Both the position numbers and the translations under genes were made by a program. A stretch of DNA of 64,000 bases from Dendrophyllia cribrosa. Its lineage: Eukaryota > Cnidaria > Anthozoa > Scleractinia > Dendrophylliidae. Below the pieces are notes generated by a model. It saw only the letters and a list, made by a program, of their open reading frames with translations, ran no database searches and had not been told where the DNA came from. This document shows positions 11,528-23,100 of this stretch, piece by piece (the first letter of the stretch is position 1; each line of letters starts with the position of its first letter). Location of the stretch: the NCBI GenBank assembly GCA_024195265.1, contig JAJLRJ010000013.1:9151832-9215831 (forward strand). Direction: 5' to 3'.

Positions 11528-11665
11528 AATATATAGCTTGTTGCTTAATCGTATGCCTCACCAATTTTGGACGCCCAGACGTTAGTGGTTTTAAAATGAC
11601 AATGAATGACGCACAGGTACAGTAAACAAACTTGTTAAACTGCAAAAACCGTGGACGAAGATCCT
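11002..11665. other. Intergenic sequence with an (ATT)n microsatellite
   Basis: No gene recognised. An (ATT)n tract of about eleven units runs from 11492 to 11525. Sequence from about 11640 leads into the Penelope-like element. Confidence 0.5.
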
Positions 11666-11776
11666 GCTGGTTTTCATCACTTCACATATAACCCGTAACA
11701 CTAAAAACTTAATCTACATGATACAATGTAACCGCTGCAATTTACAATACATTGGTGAAACTAAGCGACGCCTTAA

Positions 11777-12229
11777 AGTGCATATGAAGCAAAAAAAAAT
11801 ATTTCCATGTTTTGATAGTGCTTTACTTTCTTTATCTAAATTTGTGGGGTTCATCGAAAAGATCTTTCCCATTGTGAAATTATTCGGCTTGAAAGTTTGC
11901 ATTCAGTTCCGCCAGAAAGTGTCTCTATCGAGCGCGCGGCCAAAGGTATTGTATTACAAGGCTGTGATGTAGAAAATACTTCAACTCACGAGAATCATGG
12001 CGGCATTCTTTTGAAGAAACGAATCTCAAGTATTTTCTACGTCATCAACACAATGGATTTCGAAACCTCGTTCCCAGTCTCCGGGACACTGATTTCTGCA
12101 AATTGTGCTACTTTGGACGGCAAAAAAGAGGCTTTAAATTTTTCTCTGACAAATTTATTTTATCATTTCGAAATAAAGGCATAATAGCCTCCAAAAAAAG
12201 ACAAAATAAAAAATTACTTCATATGCACT
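11777..12229. mobile_element. 453-bp TTAA-flanked non-autonomous element inside the Penelope-like element
   Basis: TTAA at 11773-11776 and 12230-12233 flank inverted ends AGTGCATATGAAG (11777) and CTTCATATGCACT (ending 12229). This is the target and terminal arrangement of piggyBac-type elements, although the TIR is not a canonical piggyBac end. The interior has no transposase. Removal with one TTAA restores the reading frame of the host retroelement. Confidence 0.85.
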
Positions 12230-12415
12230 TTAAAGACAGATTTAACGAACATCGACATTCCGTTGACAAACCTAACATTAGATCCAAACCTACTACTGTC
12301 TCTGAACACTTTCTTTCCCATTCTAACCATTCCAACACTGACATGCAACTTATTCCACTAGAAATGATTCACAATTCACGGGATTCTATTCGAAAAGCCA
12401 GAGAGTCGTATTTAA

Positions 12416-14289
12416 AGTGCCTATGAAATGAATTTTTTTTTCTTCGTTTTTCATTAGTTCTGATTATGTCCAAAGAACGAAAACAATAATCATTTCCCGA
12501 GGAAAAGAAAGAAAATCGGTTTTTTAGCCCCTCGAAGATGCGTCACTTCGGTTGAAAAGTGGCTCCAATTTTTGGAGAGCCTGGGGGCGAGTGAGCGTGC
12601 GTGATGACGTAAATTACGTAAATAGTATGACACATTGGTTTGTTTACGCTATAATTCCCTTGGAATCCTTTAGCGTGATGGTCATTTTGCCAACGTTTTT
12701 GGCTGTACAAATGTCAGACAGCGCCTAATTTGTTTCTTTACAGTCCTCTGAAGGTGAACAGGATCAGTTTCGGATCACTCTTGATCAACTGAAATGATCG
12801 TGTCTGGATCGTGTCCACTGTAGTTTTGCCGTAGCGAGACGAACCGACTGTACCGCTTGAGCGAAGGAAGTGAACATGAAGAAGACGGACTTTGATCATT
12901 TAGATTATTGAACGTGAAAGGTATACATTTCAGTAGCACAGCGTCTCAGTGGTTCGCCAGTTGAGTTGTAAGCTTATTGAACGCAGAGGCGTTTTTGTTA
13001 TTTCTTTTTAGTGGCTCGTTGACTAGTGTTTATCGAACGCGAACGATATATTTGTAGTACAAACAATCATGATATTAGCGCATTAGCGACTCGGCCGGTC
13101 TTCTCTGAAGTTCATTGATCGCGCGTGGAGGTTATGAACTTATTTCATCGGCTTGGCAATTCGCTCGTCTACTTAAAGTTCTTTTTTCAATGCGAAGGAT
13201 ATGTCTTGGCGGCTTGCTAGTTGAAAGTTTCTAAATTATACTGATATGTTATGCATGCACGAGGTGGTGTTTTTCAGGCGGCTTGCTGAATTGAATGTGA
13301 ATGGCGTATTTTTAGCGGCAAGGTGCCTTGATAGCGTATTTTTTTATTTATTTATTCAAAATGTTTGAACTCAAGGATATACGTAATAATTATGCTTCTT
13401 AGTTCAGTGTCTTGCCAGCGATTGATCGTTTCTGGAAATTTTAACCACTTGGCGGCTTGCAAGTGAGTTCAAAGTATCGTGTTTACATTTATGTCTGATT
13501 TATATTTCATTGTATAAAAATTGATCTGATCGAACACGCAATGATTCAGCGATGTATTTTGTTTCGAATAGCATTTGTACGTGTAGATTTTTGATAGATG
13601 TTCCGTAGAATGGACGCCTTCCAGTGAACACTTGCGTCGCTGCACTTTGAATTTTATAATTCGGAATACCGTATAAACATTTATATTACTCGCCAGTCAG
13701 TGCCGATCGAGTCAGTATATTTTTGTAGGCCTCACTGACTTCGACGGCTCTCCAGTCGAGCCGAGGCTTGAAGGAACTTCCAAACAGGATATGGATTGGA
13801 AAAATTATGCTTGATTAAACGGCCTCACCGGCCGGAATGTTATTTTCTTTTGCAAAATAATATTAATCTTAACAATAAGCGCTTTCATTGAAAACAACAT
13901 CGCTTGACGTACCCTTTCCGTGTATTTCGCCGGCCTATTTTCCTCTGGAGCAAAATAAAGCTTTGTTACACCCTCTGTTATCGAAGAATTCTAATATCTC
14001 GTAAGTTTGAGGCCGCTCGCCACATAATATTGGTCAACCTCTAGCGACGTCTCTTGTCAGCTCTCTTGTTCTCTATAGTCCCGCAGCAGTTTGTACAACT
14101 ATTTACGTCACAGTGTAATATGACACTGGTTTTGGCCGCGCAGAGCCACTTTTTAGCGCCAACAACCTAACTTTGAGACCATAAAAAAAGCATTTCGCAT
14201 CGTCCCTAACACTTTAAACCTTTTATTCCAAGGTCTAAAAAGGTGAAACTTTCGATACATCAAAAAATAAATTTCATTTCATAGGCACT
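12416..14289. mobile_element. 1874-bp TTAA-flanked non-autonomous element inside the Penelope-like element
   Basis: TTAA at 12412-12415 and 14290-14293 flank inverted ends AGTGCCTATGAAATGAA (12416) and its exact reverse complement ending at 14289. The first bases resemble those of the 453-bp element (AGTGCnTATGAA), so the two are probably related. I see no open frame that could encode a transposase in its 1.9 kb. Its interior repeats GGCGGCTTGC/TTGAACG-like phrases loosely, with no clear period. Precise removal again restores the retroelement frame. Confidence 0.85.
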
Positions 14290-14373
14290 TTAATAGATAG
14301 AGCGAAAACACTAGAACCACGTGGGGGGGGGGGGGGGGGGGGGGGGGGGTTGAACAGACGTGATGAATTGTAG

Positions 14374-15625
14374 TTTACGTATACTAGCCTTATCTTTAGT
14401 TTTTGTTATCTTGTAGGTCATTTCCGCCCCTTCTCTTTATTTGAATATGTATTGCGACATTGTCCTTTATATAATGTTGTATTTTCATTTTATAATTTAG
14501 TGACATCTTGTAACCTGAAGAAGGCTGGTCTGGCCAGCCGAAATATTGTTTGAAATATATTTACTCGTTGTATCAGCTTTGCAGTCAGTCCTTGGACTTC
14601 TCGTTAGTACAGTGAACAAGAATTTTAAGATCTTCCGAACAGTTTAAATTAGGTTTCGTAGAAATCTGGTTATGAGATCATTTAAAACCAAAGCGTAGCA
14701 GTTAGGTTTTTATTTTCGTTTCCTTGTATTTATTTTTCTTTCATCGCCGATTATTCTATTTTGGGATCGTTTGTTTTTGCTCCACAAAAAAAAACCCGTC
14801 AGGTTACGTCAAATACATGTAGAAAAACAAATAATTTGGATTTTTCTAAAAGCAGAGTAATGTATTTTTAAGCTTGGGACAGGTGTCGCAAAATAGCTTT
14901 TCTCACAGTAATTAATGGATCGGTATAGTTTTCGTTTACCGATTGAGTCCATTAAAACAAAAATGTATTATTCGAAGCAATCGCTTAGATTAAATGTTTC
15001 CGTTAAAAGTAATTTAAAAGTATTCAAATAAATCAAAATAAGTCGAAGAACGGGGAATGACCGGCTATTTCGTTATTTTTTCGTGTCATTCTCAAGGGCA
15101 GCATTTACGTGTTACGGAAATTAGAAAATAATATAAACAACGCACTTTAATGTAAACATTGAAAATAAAATCGCTGCTCTTTATTTTCGACATAGGCCAT
15201 TAACAAAATGAACGTTTTTACTAACTTTTTTTCGTAGGTTTAATATGATAAAAAAAACATCGAAGAATCAAGCAACAAACTAGCCAATTTTGTTTTGCTT
15301 TGTGTTAAACGATAGTCTTTAATAAACTGAATGAACTACAAATATCACCGGTAAAACTGTCATTTCATTGCCCCGTTCGTCGATCACTATTTATTTGTTT
15401 TGTGTAGACGTTTTTCGTTTAAGTTTCAGATTTCTTCCTGACTGTTTTATTTATTAAAGTTTGAATGTGACGTGATTTTGTATTTAGAAAATAACAAAGA
15501 AAACGAAAATGTGGCCAGCGCAATATGTTCCTGCGATATCGTTCATTTCAATTTATATCAATCAATCTGAACTTTCGGTGAGGGCTAACGAAAGATATTG
15601 AATGCGAATTAAAATAATCAAATAA
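14374..15625 (+). other. Penelope-like element 3-prime tail and intergenic sequence
   Basis: About 14505-14600 holds the phrase CCTGAAGAAGGCTGG, a short GGCTGG/CCAGCC hairpin and CCGAAATATTG, a tail that I associate with Penelope-like elements; similar phrases appear at 36220 and, reversed, at 43425. The rest to 15625 is AT-rich sequence with no gene seen. Confidence 0.5.
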
Positions 15626-15629
15626 TTAA

Positions 15630-15970
15630 AGGGGCAGTGTCCCGACTGATATATCGTGTTGTCATGGTTACGGCCAGGAGCTTGCTTTATTATCTTAAAA
15701 GAGGAAGTAAAGTGAACGCAAAAAAATATGAACTAAAAAGTTAAATAACGACAAAAAAAAACTCAAATTCCACCATAATAGAAACTTGGATTTCTTGTCC
15801 GCCTGTCACGAAATCAAAATCGTGGAACTGTTATCCTGCAATTTATCTCCAAACTACTGCTTCTGTTTAGCTCTATAAAATCTTTTTATCCAATTTACTT
15901 GTATGTTTGGTGGCGTGGAAATTAAATAAGCAAATTTCGTTATTTCGGCCGGCGGGACAGTGTTCCTTTT
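15630..15970. mobile_element. ~340-bp TTAA-flanked element
   Basis: TTAA at 15626-15629 and 15971-15974 flank ends AAAGGGGCAGTGTCCCG and CGGGACAGTGTTCCTTTT, an imperfect inverted pair. Related copies lie at 51726-52062 (full length, more decayed flanks) and 63914-64000 (cut by the window edge). No coding capacity. A TTAA target is shared with the two elements in the Penelope-like copy, though the termini differ. Confidence 0.7.
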
Positions 15971-16251
15971 TTAAATGCACTACGGACGAAACAAAATGAG
16001 TGAAATAAAAGATATTCACAGTGATGCTATCAATTTAAATAGTTGCCAAGAATATATTGGTAAAAAATATGTTCAGTTTTCAAACATTTTTATTACTTCT
16101 AATAAAAAACACCGCGTATTATTCGAGGGTCCACGTAGTGTTAACCGTCTGCTGTACGATTGTTTAAATTTCACACGTCATTTCTTCCAAGAGTGCCAAA
16201 ATACAAAATTCAAGAAGAATCCAAAATTTCATTTTTTACAATTTTGCAAAA

Positions 16252-16500
16252 CAAATGGTACCATGCAAAAGTACTGCAGAAGAGATTTCAAATTAATGGT
16301 CACACCATAGGATTTCATCAACAGACTCAAAAGTTAGAACAAATGGAACCATGCAAACGTACTGCAGAAGAGATTTCATTTGAATGGTCACACCATAGGA
16401 TTTCATCAACAGACTCAAAAGTTAGAACAAATGGAACCATGCAAAAGTACTGCACAAGAGATTTCATTTGAATGGTCACACCATAGGATTTGGTTGACAG
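16252..16500 (+). repeat. 88-bp minisatellite, array 1 (about 2.8 units)
   Basis: Unit starts fall at 16252, 16340 and 16428, exactly 88 bp apart, each opening CAAATGGTACCATGC or CAAATGGAACCATGC and carrying GGTCACACCATAGGATTTCA. Left (GAGTGCCAAAA at ~16191) and right (GTGAAAGGGGGTTAA at ~16499-16514) flanks resemble the ends of the inverted-repeat element at 52070-52546, so this is a decayed copy of the same carrier element. The frame running across it is a repeat artefact. Confidence 0.85.
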
Positions 16501-16514
16501 TGAAAGGGGGTTAA

Positions 16515-17485
16515 AGGAGAAGGACACACCAGAACGTTTCTCTTACTTTTAGTTCTTCATGATCATTTGACGATTTTTAAGATTACATTGGACAAGGCTT
16601 TTATAAGGATCGGAAACTCTTTAGACTTTAAACTTGTGGAAAGAAATAAAAGGCGTTTCTGGAGTGACGCTCTTCTTCAAATGTTCCTCTTTTAATATGT
16701 ACCGCCAATCATCCGCTAAATGATACCCCCATCGACACTTTCTTATTAATGCTGCTTAATATTGCTACGAAGTTTTGATCATAGCACGAAGTTTTGTTCA
16801 TAGCACGAAGTTTTGATCATAGCACAATAAAACCAAAAATGAAAAGATTTGCTGTGTTTGTATTAATAAAAAAGGAAGGGAAAAAATCTCCATTAGGACT
16901 GGTTTATCCGCACTTAGACCAATGTTTAAAATTTTAAGATCGGGTATAAAATACTGGGGGTCGGTCGGCTGAACGGAATAAAAAATATTATTTGTTTGTT
17001 TGCCTGAAAACAAAAAGTTAATGTAATTAGATATGCCGGGAAAAAATCCACAAAGAACAAATTTTGATAGCACCGAAACTGCTTTCACTTACCTTTTTGG
17101 GTGTTCTCGAACATTCTGAACCCTTTAAGAAATTAAACTGAGAAAGAAAGTCACTTTTTTTGGTTTAATTGCCATTAAAATACAATATCGAATTTCAGTC
17201 GTTAATTAAATAAAGAAATTAATGTGGCGGGCTAGGTGTTAACGTCCTATTAGTAAACTTCCCGTTTGTATATTTTTCCGTTAAAAAAATGGAAAATGGA
17301 CCACGCGTACACAGATCGCATTTCAAAGGAAATTTATTTCCCAGAGGATTTCCTGAGCTTTGTTGAAATTTAAAGAGTCTTAAAAAACGGGCTTTAAATA
17401 ACGATGTTCATTTTAGCGTTTTCTTAGATTTGGAAGTTGAAAGAATATCAATACAGGCTGGCTACTAGCCACAAAAAAGGAAAAG
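16515..17485. other. Upstream region of the ADAMTS gene
   Basis: Non-coding by eye. A short tandem of TCATAGCACGAAGTTTTG occurs three times at about 16775-16825. No TATA or initiator motif convincing enough to name; the first coding exon follows at 17486 with an A at -3 relative to its ATG (AAAAGATGA). Confidence 0.4.
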
Positions 17486-19991
17486 ATGAAGCAGCTTGTG
17501 TTGTTGGTATTTTACTTTATATTTTGTTTTTACAAGGTAAGATATCACACAGGTATTACAAGAAAGTACGTTGTATTTTAACAAAAACTAACCGTTTACT
17601 CTCGGAGATCATCCTTGATTCTTGCGATTATTCAATATTTAGAGCCCGTGGGAGAAACGCTCGCATTGTGTTGTAAATTCGAAAGATCGAACGTGCCAAA
17701 TAAGCCTACTCGAACGCTTTCCTTTTATGGGCCATTTGCACACTCAGACGGTATTCCTTTAGCCCTTCTTTGAAAACCAATTTTAAGCTCCAGCAAGATA
17801 TGTAGCAAATGGATTTAGAGTTCTTGTGGCCCTATATATATTTCAGAATGTGCAAATTATAGGACAATTTCTACCTTAACTTAAACATTTGGTCTATAAA
17901 AACTCAATTCTAAGAGCTCGATTAGCACCCAAATAACGCCTTGTTTTACTAACGGATCGGCCCCATTTTTGGGGCCAAAATTACAGTGTATGTATATGAC
18001 CATTGAACAGTGCTTGTATGAGGTACCATTTACACGTGGTAACTATTTGTGTTAGCTGTTGATGAAAGAAAGATTTCTATTAACCGTGCATGCAGTCTTT
18101 ATCTTACATATTTTCAGGCAGTTTTATTTTTTTTTTAGGTAACAGTTTCTTTAAAACCAGAATTCCACACTGTGTTATCTAGGAGTGAAATGAGAAAGTA
18201 TCTACACGCAGACTCTCATTACACAGGTAAGAGATCTCAGTGTAAAAGCGACGGGATGGCGATTACTAGTACATGTTTAGAGACCAAACTGCTCCATTCT
18301 CCCTCACCATCGCCGCGGTAAGGCCAGTACCTTACCCACGCGCAAAGCTAAACTGCCCACGGAGTGGCAGCCATGGGCATCAATTTTGTACTTGTTTGGT
18401 CAGCTGTAGGACTCGAAAATCAAATTCATTTATTCTTTATTCTAATGGCATTAAAATCGGACTTTTTTTAAGGCCCGTTTACACAGGCGACTTTTTGTGC
18501 AATTTTTGTCTCACTTTTCGATGCAATTTTTGTCGCGTGCAAGTTGCATCTTCAAATCGCGTGTGTAAACTAGCGGCGATTTCAGTGCGATTTGTCGCGC
18601 GATGTCGCAGAGGAGTTCAAACATTTTCGAAACTTGATGCAACTTGGCGGTGATTTTTGGGAAATCACAGCAAATTAAAGCAAATGTCGCACCCGAATCG
18701 CACAGGAAATCGCCGCTAGTTTACAATCGCGACAAAAGTTGCATTGGATAGCGCGACAAAAATCGTATTATAAATCGCATGTGTAAACGGGCCTTTAGAT
18801 CTTCTGAGACCGGAGGTGGGGGCGATTCTGCCCCACGTCTCCTCCTCCGTAACTTCAAGAATGTTTAACCTATGAAAATATAATTGGGGAGTTTATAGTA
18901 CGTTCAAAACTGTCTAAGAAAAGGAAGATCACATGATGTAATGACGTCATATGACGCGGAAACTACGTCATCATTTTGAATGGCCGCCATCTTGAAAAGC
19001 GCGAAATTTGAGTCAATATGCTTGTGAAACTATGGTTGCCATAGAAACGTCGCATGTTATGAAACACAAGAAAAGGCAAAGTCAATAAAAAAAATAACTT
19101 CTTGTTCTCTAAGTTCCAGAATATGACGTAATACGAGTCACCCGCCAACGAAACAAACGGAGCGACCACTCAAGTCATAAGCGTTTCAGCTTTTCAGCCT
19201 TTGGAAAAGAAATGGAACTAATGTTAGAGCCCAATGGTGACGTCATCAACAATGAAGGACTGTCTGTTGAGAGAAGGACAGCTGATGGAACGCTTAAAAG
19301 GGAAATCCATTTTCCTCGGGGACGATTTTATGTTGGTGATGTGATTTCTGATCCTAAAGGCTATGTTGCTGTCCGGGAAACTGACGAGGAAAAGGGTCAC
19401 TTGGTAACTAAAGGAGATATGCAATTATTTTATGCTGTTCATTTGAAGAGATTTTAATTAACTCTTTCCCTCTCAGAATCGAAAGCCCTCTAATGAAGGT
19501 AATATCGAATTTTATCCATTTTGAAAAATACTTAAACTGTTTCTTACAGATTTTCTTAATTTATATTTTTTCAAGTGTAAGTCACTGCAGCTGTAAATCG
19601 ACTCTGCAATTTTTAGACTTTGCGCCGGACCTCCTTCGTGAGCATGCGTACTTCTTGAGCGCAAGCTGATACGACGCAATATGACGCGTGTGAAACAACA
19701 ACTCGCCGCATCCATTTCATTCAGGTCAAGCCACTTTTCTCCTCGTAGTGTAGTCAGGGGGGTAGGTTATATTTTCAGCATGCTGTCTGTCTGAAGATAA
19801 CGAATGCTTCTCAATTACTTTTCTTTTTCAGAGTGGCGCCATCGCGAGTGATGGCCATTTCTACCAAATCGAGCCATTGCCAGATCACCTTCACCGGCGC
19901 GCTGCACTGAAGGAAACGGGGTACCACTTGATAACCAGGAGAAGCGCACAGAATGTTTTGAACGAACGAAAAAGGTCAATTCCGATCACAG
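17486..19991 (+). CDS. ADAMTS exons 1-4: signal peptide and prodomain
   Basis: Exon 1 (17486-17536) encodes MKQLVLLVFYFIFCFYK, a short hydrophobic signal peptide, and splices in phase 0. Exon 2 (18139-18226), exon 3 (19198-19403) and exon 4 (19832-19991) encode residues 18-168. The prodomain carries GRFYVGDVISDPKGYVAV and, across the exon 3/4 join, HL then SGAIASDGHFYQIEPLP, the standard end of an ADAMTS prodomain. I see no cysteine-switch cysteine between residues 18 and ~200, unlike most ADAMTS. Possible processing sites are basic clusters ERKRS (end of exon 4) and HKRS (start of exon 5); neither is a perfect RxKR furin site. Intron 3 keeps an in-frame extension to a stop at 19457 if unspliced. 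Confidence 0.88.
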
Positions 19992-20061
19992 GTAAATGCA
20001 AGAATTATTCACCAAAGCAATGTTGTCAAAGCAACTATTTACCTCCCCCCCCCCCCCCACC

Positions 20062-20102
<41 letters not shown>

Positions 20103-23100
20103 CTAAAGAACAGGCAGTAATGTTATTTTCTCTCTTATGTCTGGTGCCCGGGAAATAGTTGCTGTTATGGCCTTTACGTTCCTGCTTTCTAAACTCGCTT
20201 TCTTGACTCGCCGTAATCCGCGGTTTAAAAGGAACCTCCATTGTTATAGGAAATTGACGTTAAATTGTTGGAAATAAAGTCTAAATTTCGATTCTTTTAA
20301 TAACAAATGGAAAAACGTTTAAAAATCTATATGAATATCGCCTATTTTTGCCTTTCAATTTCACGCGCGCCGCCATTTTGAATTTTTATGACGTCATGTG
20401 GTTGCCGCTATTGTCAAGAATCGATGTTCTTTTGCCGGTTTGCAACTATTAGGCAACCGTATGACGTCATAAATATTCAAAATGGCAGCGCGCGGGAAAT
20501 TTAAAAGCGAAAACAGGCGATATTCATATCCATGTTTTGTACACTAAAATTATATTTGCGCTTGTTTTTAAAAGGATTTAAATTTAGACTTCCAACAATT
20601 TAACGTCAATTTATTAAAACAATAGAGGTTTCCCTTTAACTCAGTAGCTACTACTTGCGGTTCATGGATATTCTTGCGGTTGCTTATACTTCCGTCATTT
20701 GTTTTATCTTTGATCGAGTTTCAACAGTTTGTATGTCCTTTTTCTTAGGAGAGCGGGGTCGTAGCTGTCCAAACGATGTCTGTGATTGGCGAACGATAAA
20801 ATTGATATATCACTTGAACAATGCCCATGTCCCTAATCCCTATCCCAGCGGGACAAATCTATTGTTTTCTTAGCGAATCACAGACATCGTTTGGACAAGT
20901 GCAGGACTACCCTCTTAGGATGGTGGTGCCCCATTTCTTGCCATCCATTTGCTCTGAATTTTACCCCTCCCTACGTATACATAATAACATCTTACAAGAG
21001 AACATAAAGCTAAGAGAGCGAATCCCCCATACATACCCTATTCCAATGAAAATGTGTCTCAAGTTATTTTTAGAACGTACCAGTCCTCCGCGGATAGTAT
21101 TATCACGCGCGTTGCGTGGATGTTTTCGTGCATTCATCCCCACTTCGACCGACATCTTTCTCTTCAGTCACTCATGCGAAACATCCACGAAAACATCCAC
21201 GCAACGCGCGTGATCATACTATCCGCGGAGGACTGGTACGTTCTAAAAATAACTTGAGACACATTTTTATTGGAATAGGGTATGTATGGGGGATTCGCTC
21301 TCTTAGCTTTATGTTCTCTTGCATCTTATCGAAAGTATCTGGATATATCATTCATAATGCATTGGCTTTCTGTTTTAGCTCCAGGATTAAAACAGGTTCA
21401 CAAAAGAAGTAAAGATCAGCGGGAACAAGATGCCGGTGTAATTAACCAAGATGGCGTCTATAGCGGGACTGTATACATTGAAGCCATGCTGACAGCTGAC
21501 AAAACCACTTGTGAATACTATGGTAATGGAACTCTCGACTACCTTCTGAGCACGGCAAACCTGGTAAGACTTTCATGTTGAAATTTCGTTCGCATTTCGA
21601 AATGACAAACAAATTTCACTTTCATGAATGTTCGTTTGTTCGAACCTTCGTTTCCACTTGTGAAATTCTGCGAAAATTCATCGTGTTTTTATTTTGAAAG
21701 CCTCAAAAGCGACCACGGAGTAAAATTCGTCACAACTTTGTTTGCATTAATTCTGCACAGCACTGTATTACTATAAATATATGGTGACTATTTCTTCAAG
21801 TTTGATCTGTCAATAAAGGAAATTACTTATTTAGATTAGTTTTTCGAAGCTTTCTCAAGTCTTTTCTTTGTTCGTCATGCACGTGCAAGGTTGAGCGCGA
21901 GCTCATTCTTCCCCAGTCAGGCTCGGTTGAGTTGAGCATGTTACCATAGAATTCCGACAGCAATGGCTCCCCGAAAGTAATGTTAATGTTTTTATCTTGC
22001 TATTAAACCCCGCAAGCCACGGTCCCTCGGAAAGTAACGATCCCCCCGTAAGTAGCGGGCCCTTAATGTCCACTCAAAAACAATAAAAATGTATTGTATT
22101 TAATGCAAATAAATATTGGTATTGATTGGTATTAATAATAATACCAATCAATTAATCAATCAATTACCGAGAATACGAAAGATTTAAAAAAAAAGTCTGT
22201 TTTTGAAATCAATTTGTTGCATTACAAACGTTTTTTAACCATCCGAAAGTAACGGCTACCTGAAAGTAAAGGCTATCCGAAGGTAGCGACCCTTTGGCCT
22301 GCTAAAATAGGGAGTAAAGGCGCTGGTACACTAGGCAATGTTTCGTGCAACTTGTCTCGCAATTTTATTGCGACACAAGTTGCATGAAAAGTTGCCCAGT
22401 GTAACATACCCCGCAACAAACATTTCTCGCGATTTTTTTGTTGCCGCAATCGTTGCGAGAAGTGGAAGTCGGTTCTACTTTTCGCAACGATTCTCGCCAC
22501 GCCGCAACGAACTTTTCAAGCGTTGCGTAGTGTAACATGTTTCCTGCAACTTGTGTCGCAACGTTTTGTGACTTTAGCCAATGAAATTGCTCCTTTCACC
22601 GTCGAGCGAGACAAATTGCAAGAAACATTGTCCAGTGTAACACCCTCCAGGCAACTTGTCTCGCAGCATCGCAACGCACGGTTTTTAGTTGTTGCGAGAC
22701 AAGTTGCACGAAATATTGCCTAGTGTAACAGCGCCCTAAGCAACCACGACGGTGACGGCAGCGAAATTAAAAACGGCACAAAACAATAGGTTTAATGGGC
22801 GAAAACAGTGCCTCTGCACGTGCGTTTTACATTTTGGTACATTTCTTTGCCGTTCCCTGCAAAACAGCAACATCAAATGATCAAATTATAGGTTTTGTGG
22901 AGAACGTGAACCCATTGCGGTTTATTTTACTTTCTCCGTTTGAACGGGAAAGCCATCCCTTCAAATTCAGCTCCTGGACAATCCAGTCACATTAGACAAA
23001 CTAGACAAATTGGAACAACTGCAAAGTAGATTAAAATAGCGTAAATCCTTTTTTCAATTGACGTTTTCCTTGGCGTTGCCGTCGTCGTTGCTTAAGCTCC

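Larger units (their letters stand above)
11666..14373 (+). mobile_element. Penelope-like retroelement, C-terminal GIY-YIG endonuclease part, split by two insertions
   Basis: Three blocks share one reading direction and together read as the end of a Penelope-like element protein. Block 1 (about 11670-11776) encodes NLIYMIQCNRCNLQYIGETK, the CxxC plus GIY-YIG start (here QYIGETKRRL). Block 2 (12230-12415) continues with a DRFNEHRHS helix and an ESYL ending. Block 3 (14290-14373) continues and ends LNRRDEL then TAG. The frame passes correctly from block to block if the two inserts are removed at their TTAA sites. Upstream reverse transcriptase is absent, so the copy is truncated. A 27-base G run (14323-14349) lies in frame as nine glycine codons. 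Penelope-like elements use a reverse transcriptase joined to this nuclease; this copy is dead. Confidence 0.88.

Noticed and set aside
15975..16310. 111-codon frame downstream of the TTAA-flanked element
   Set aside because: Its last third lies in the minisatellite carrier element and the first part has no recognisable features; too weak to call.
19404..19457. Continuation of ADAMTS exon 3 to an in-frame stop
   Set aside because: A GTAACT donor at 19404 and the matching phase-0 exon 4, which supplies the conserved YQIEPLP prodomain end, explain the gene better; read-through would be intron retention.
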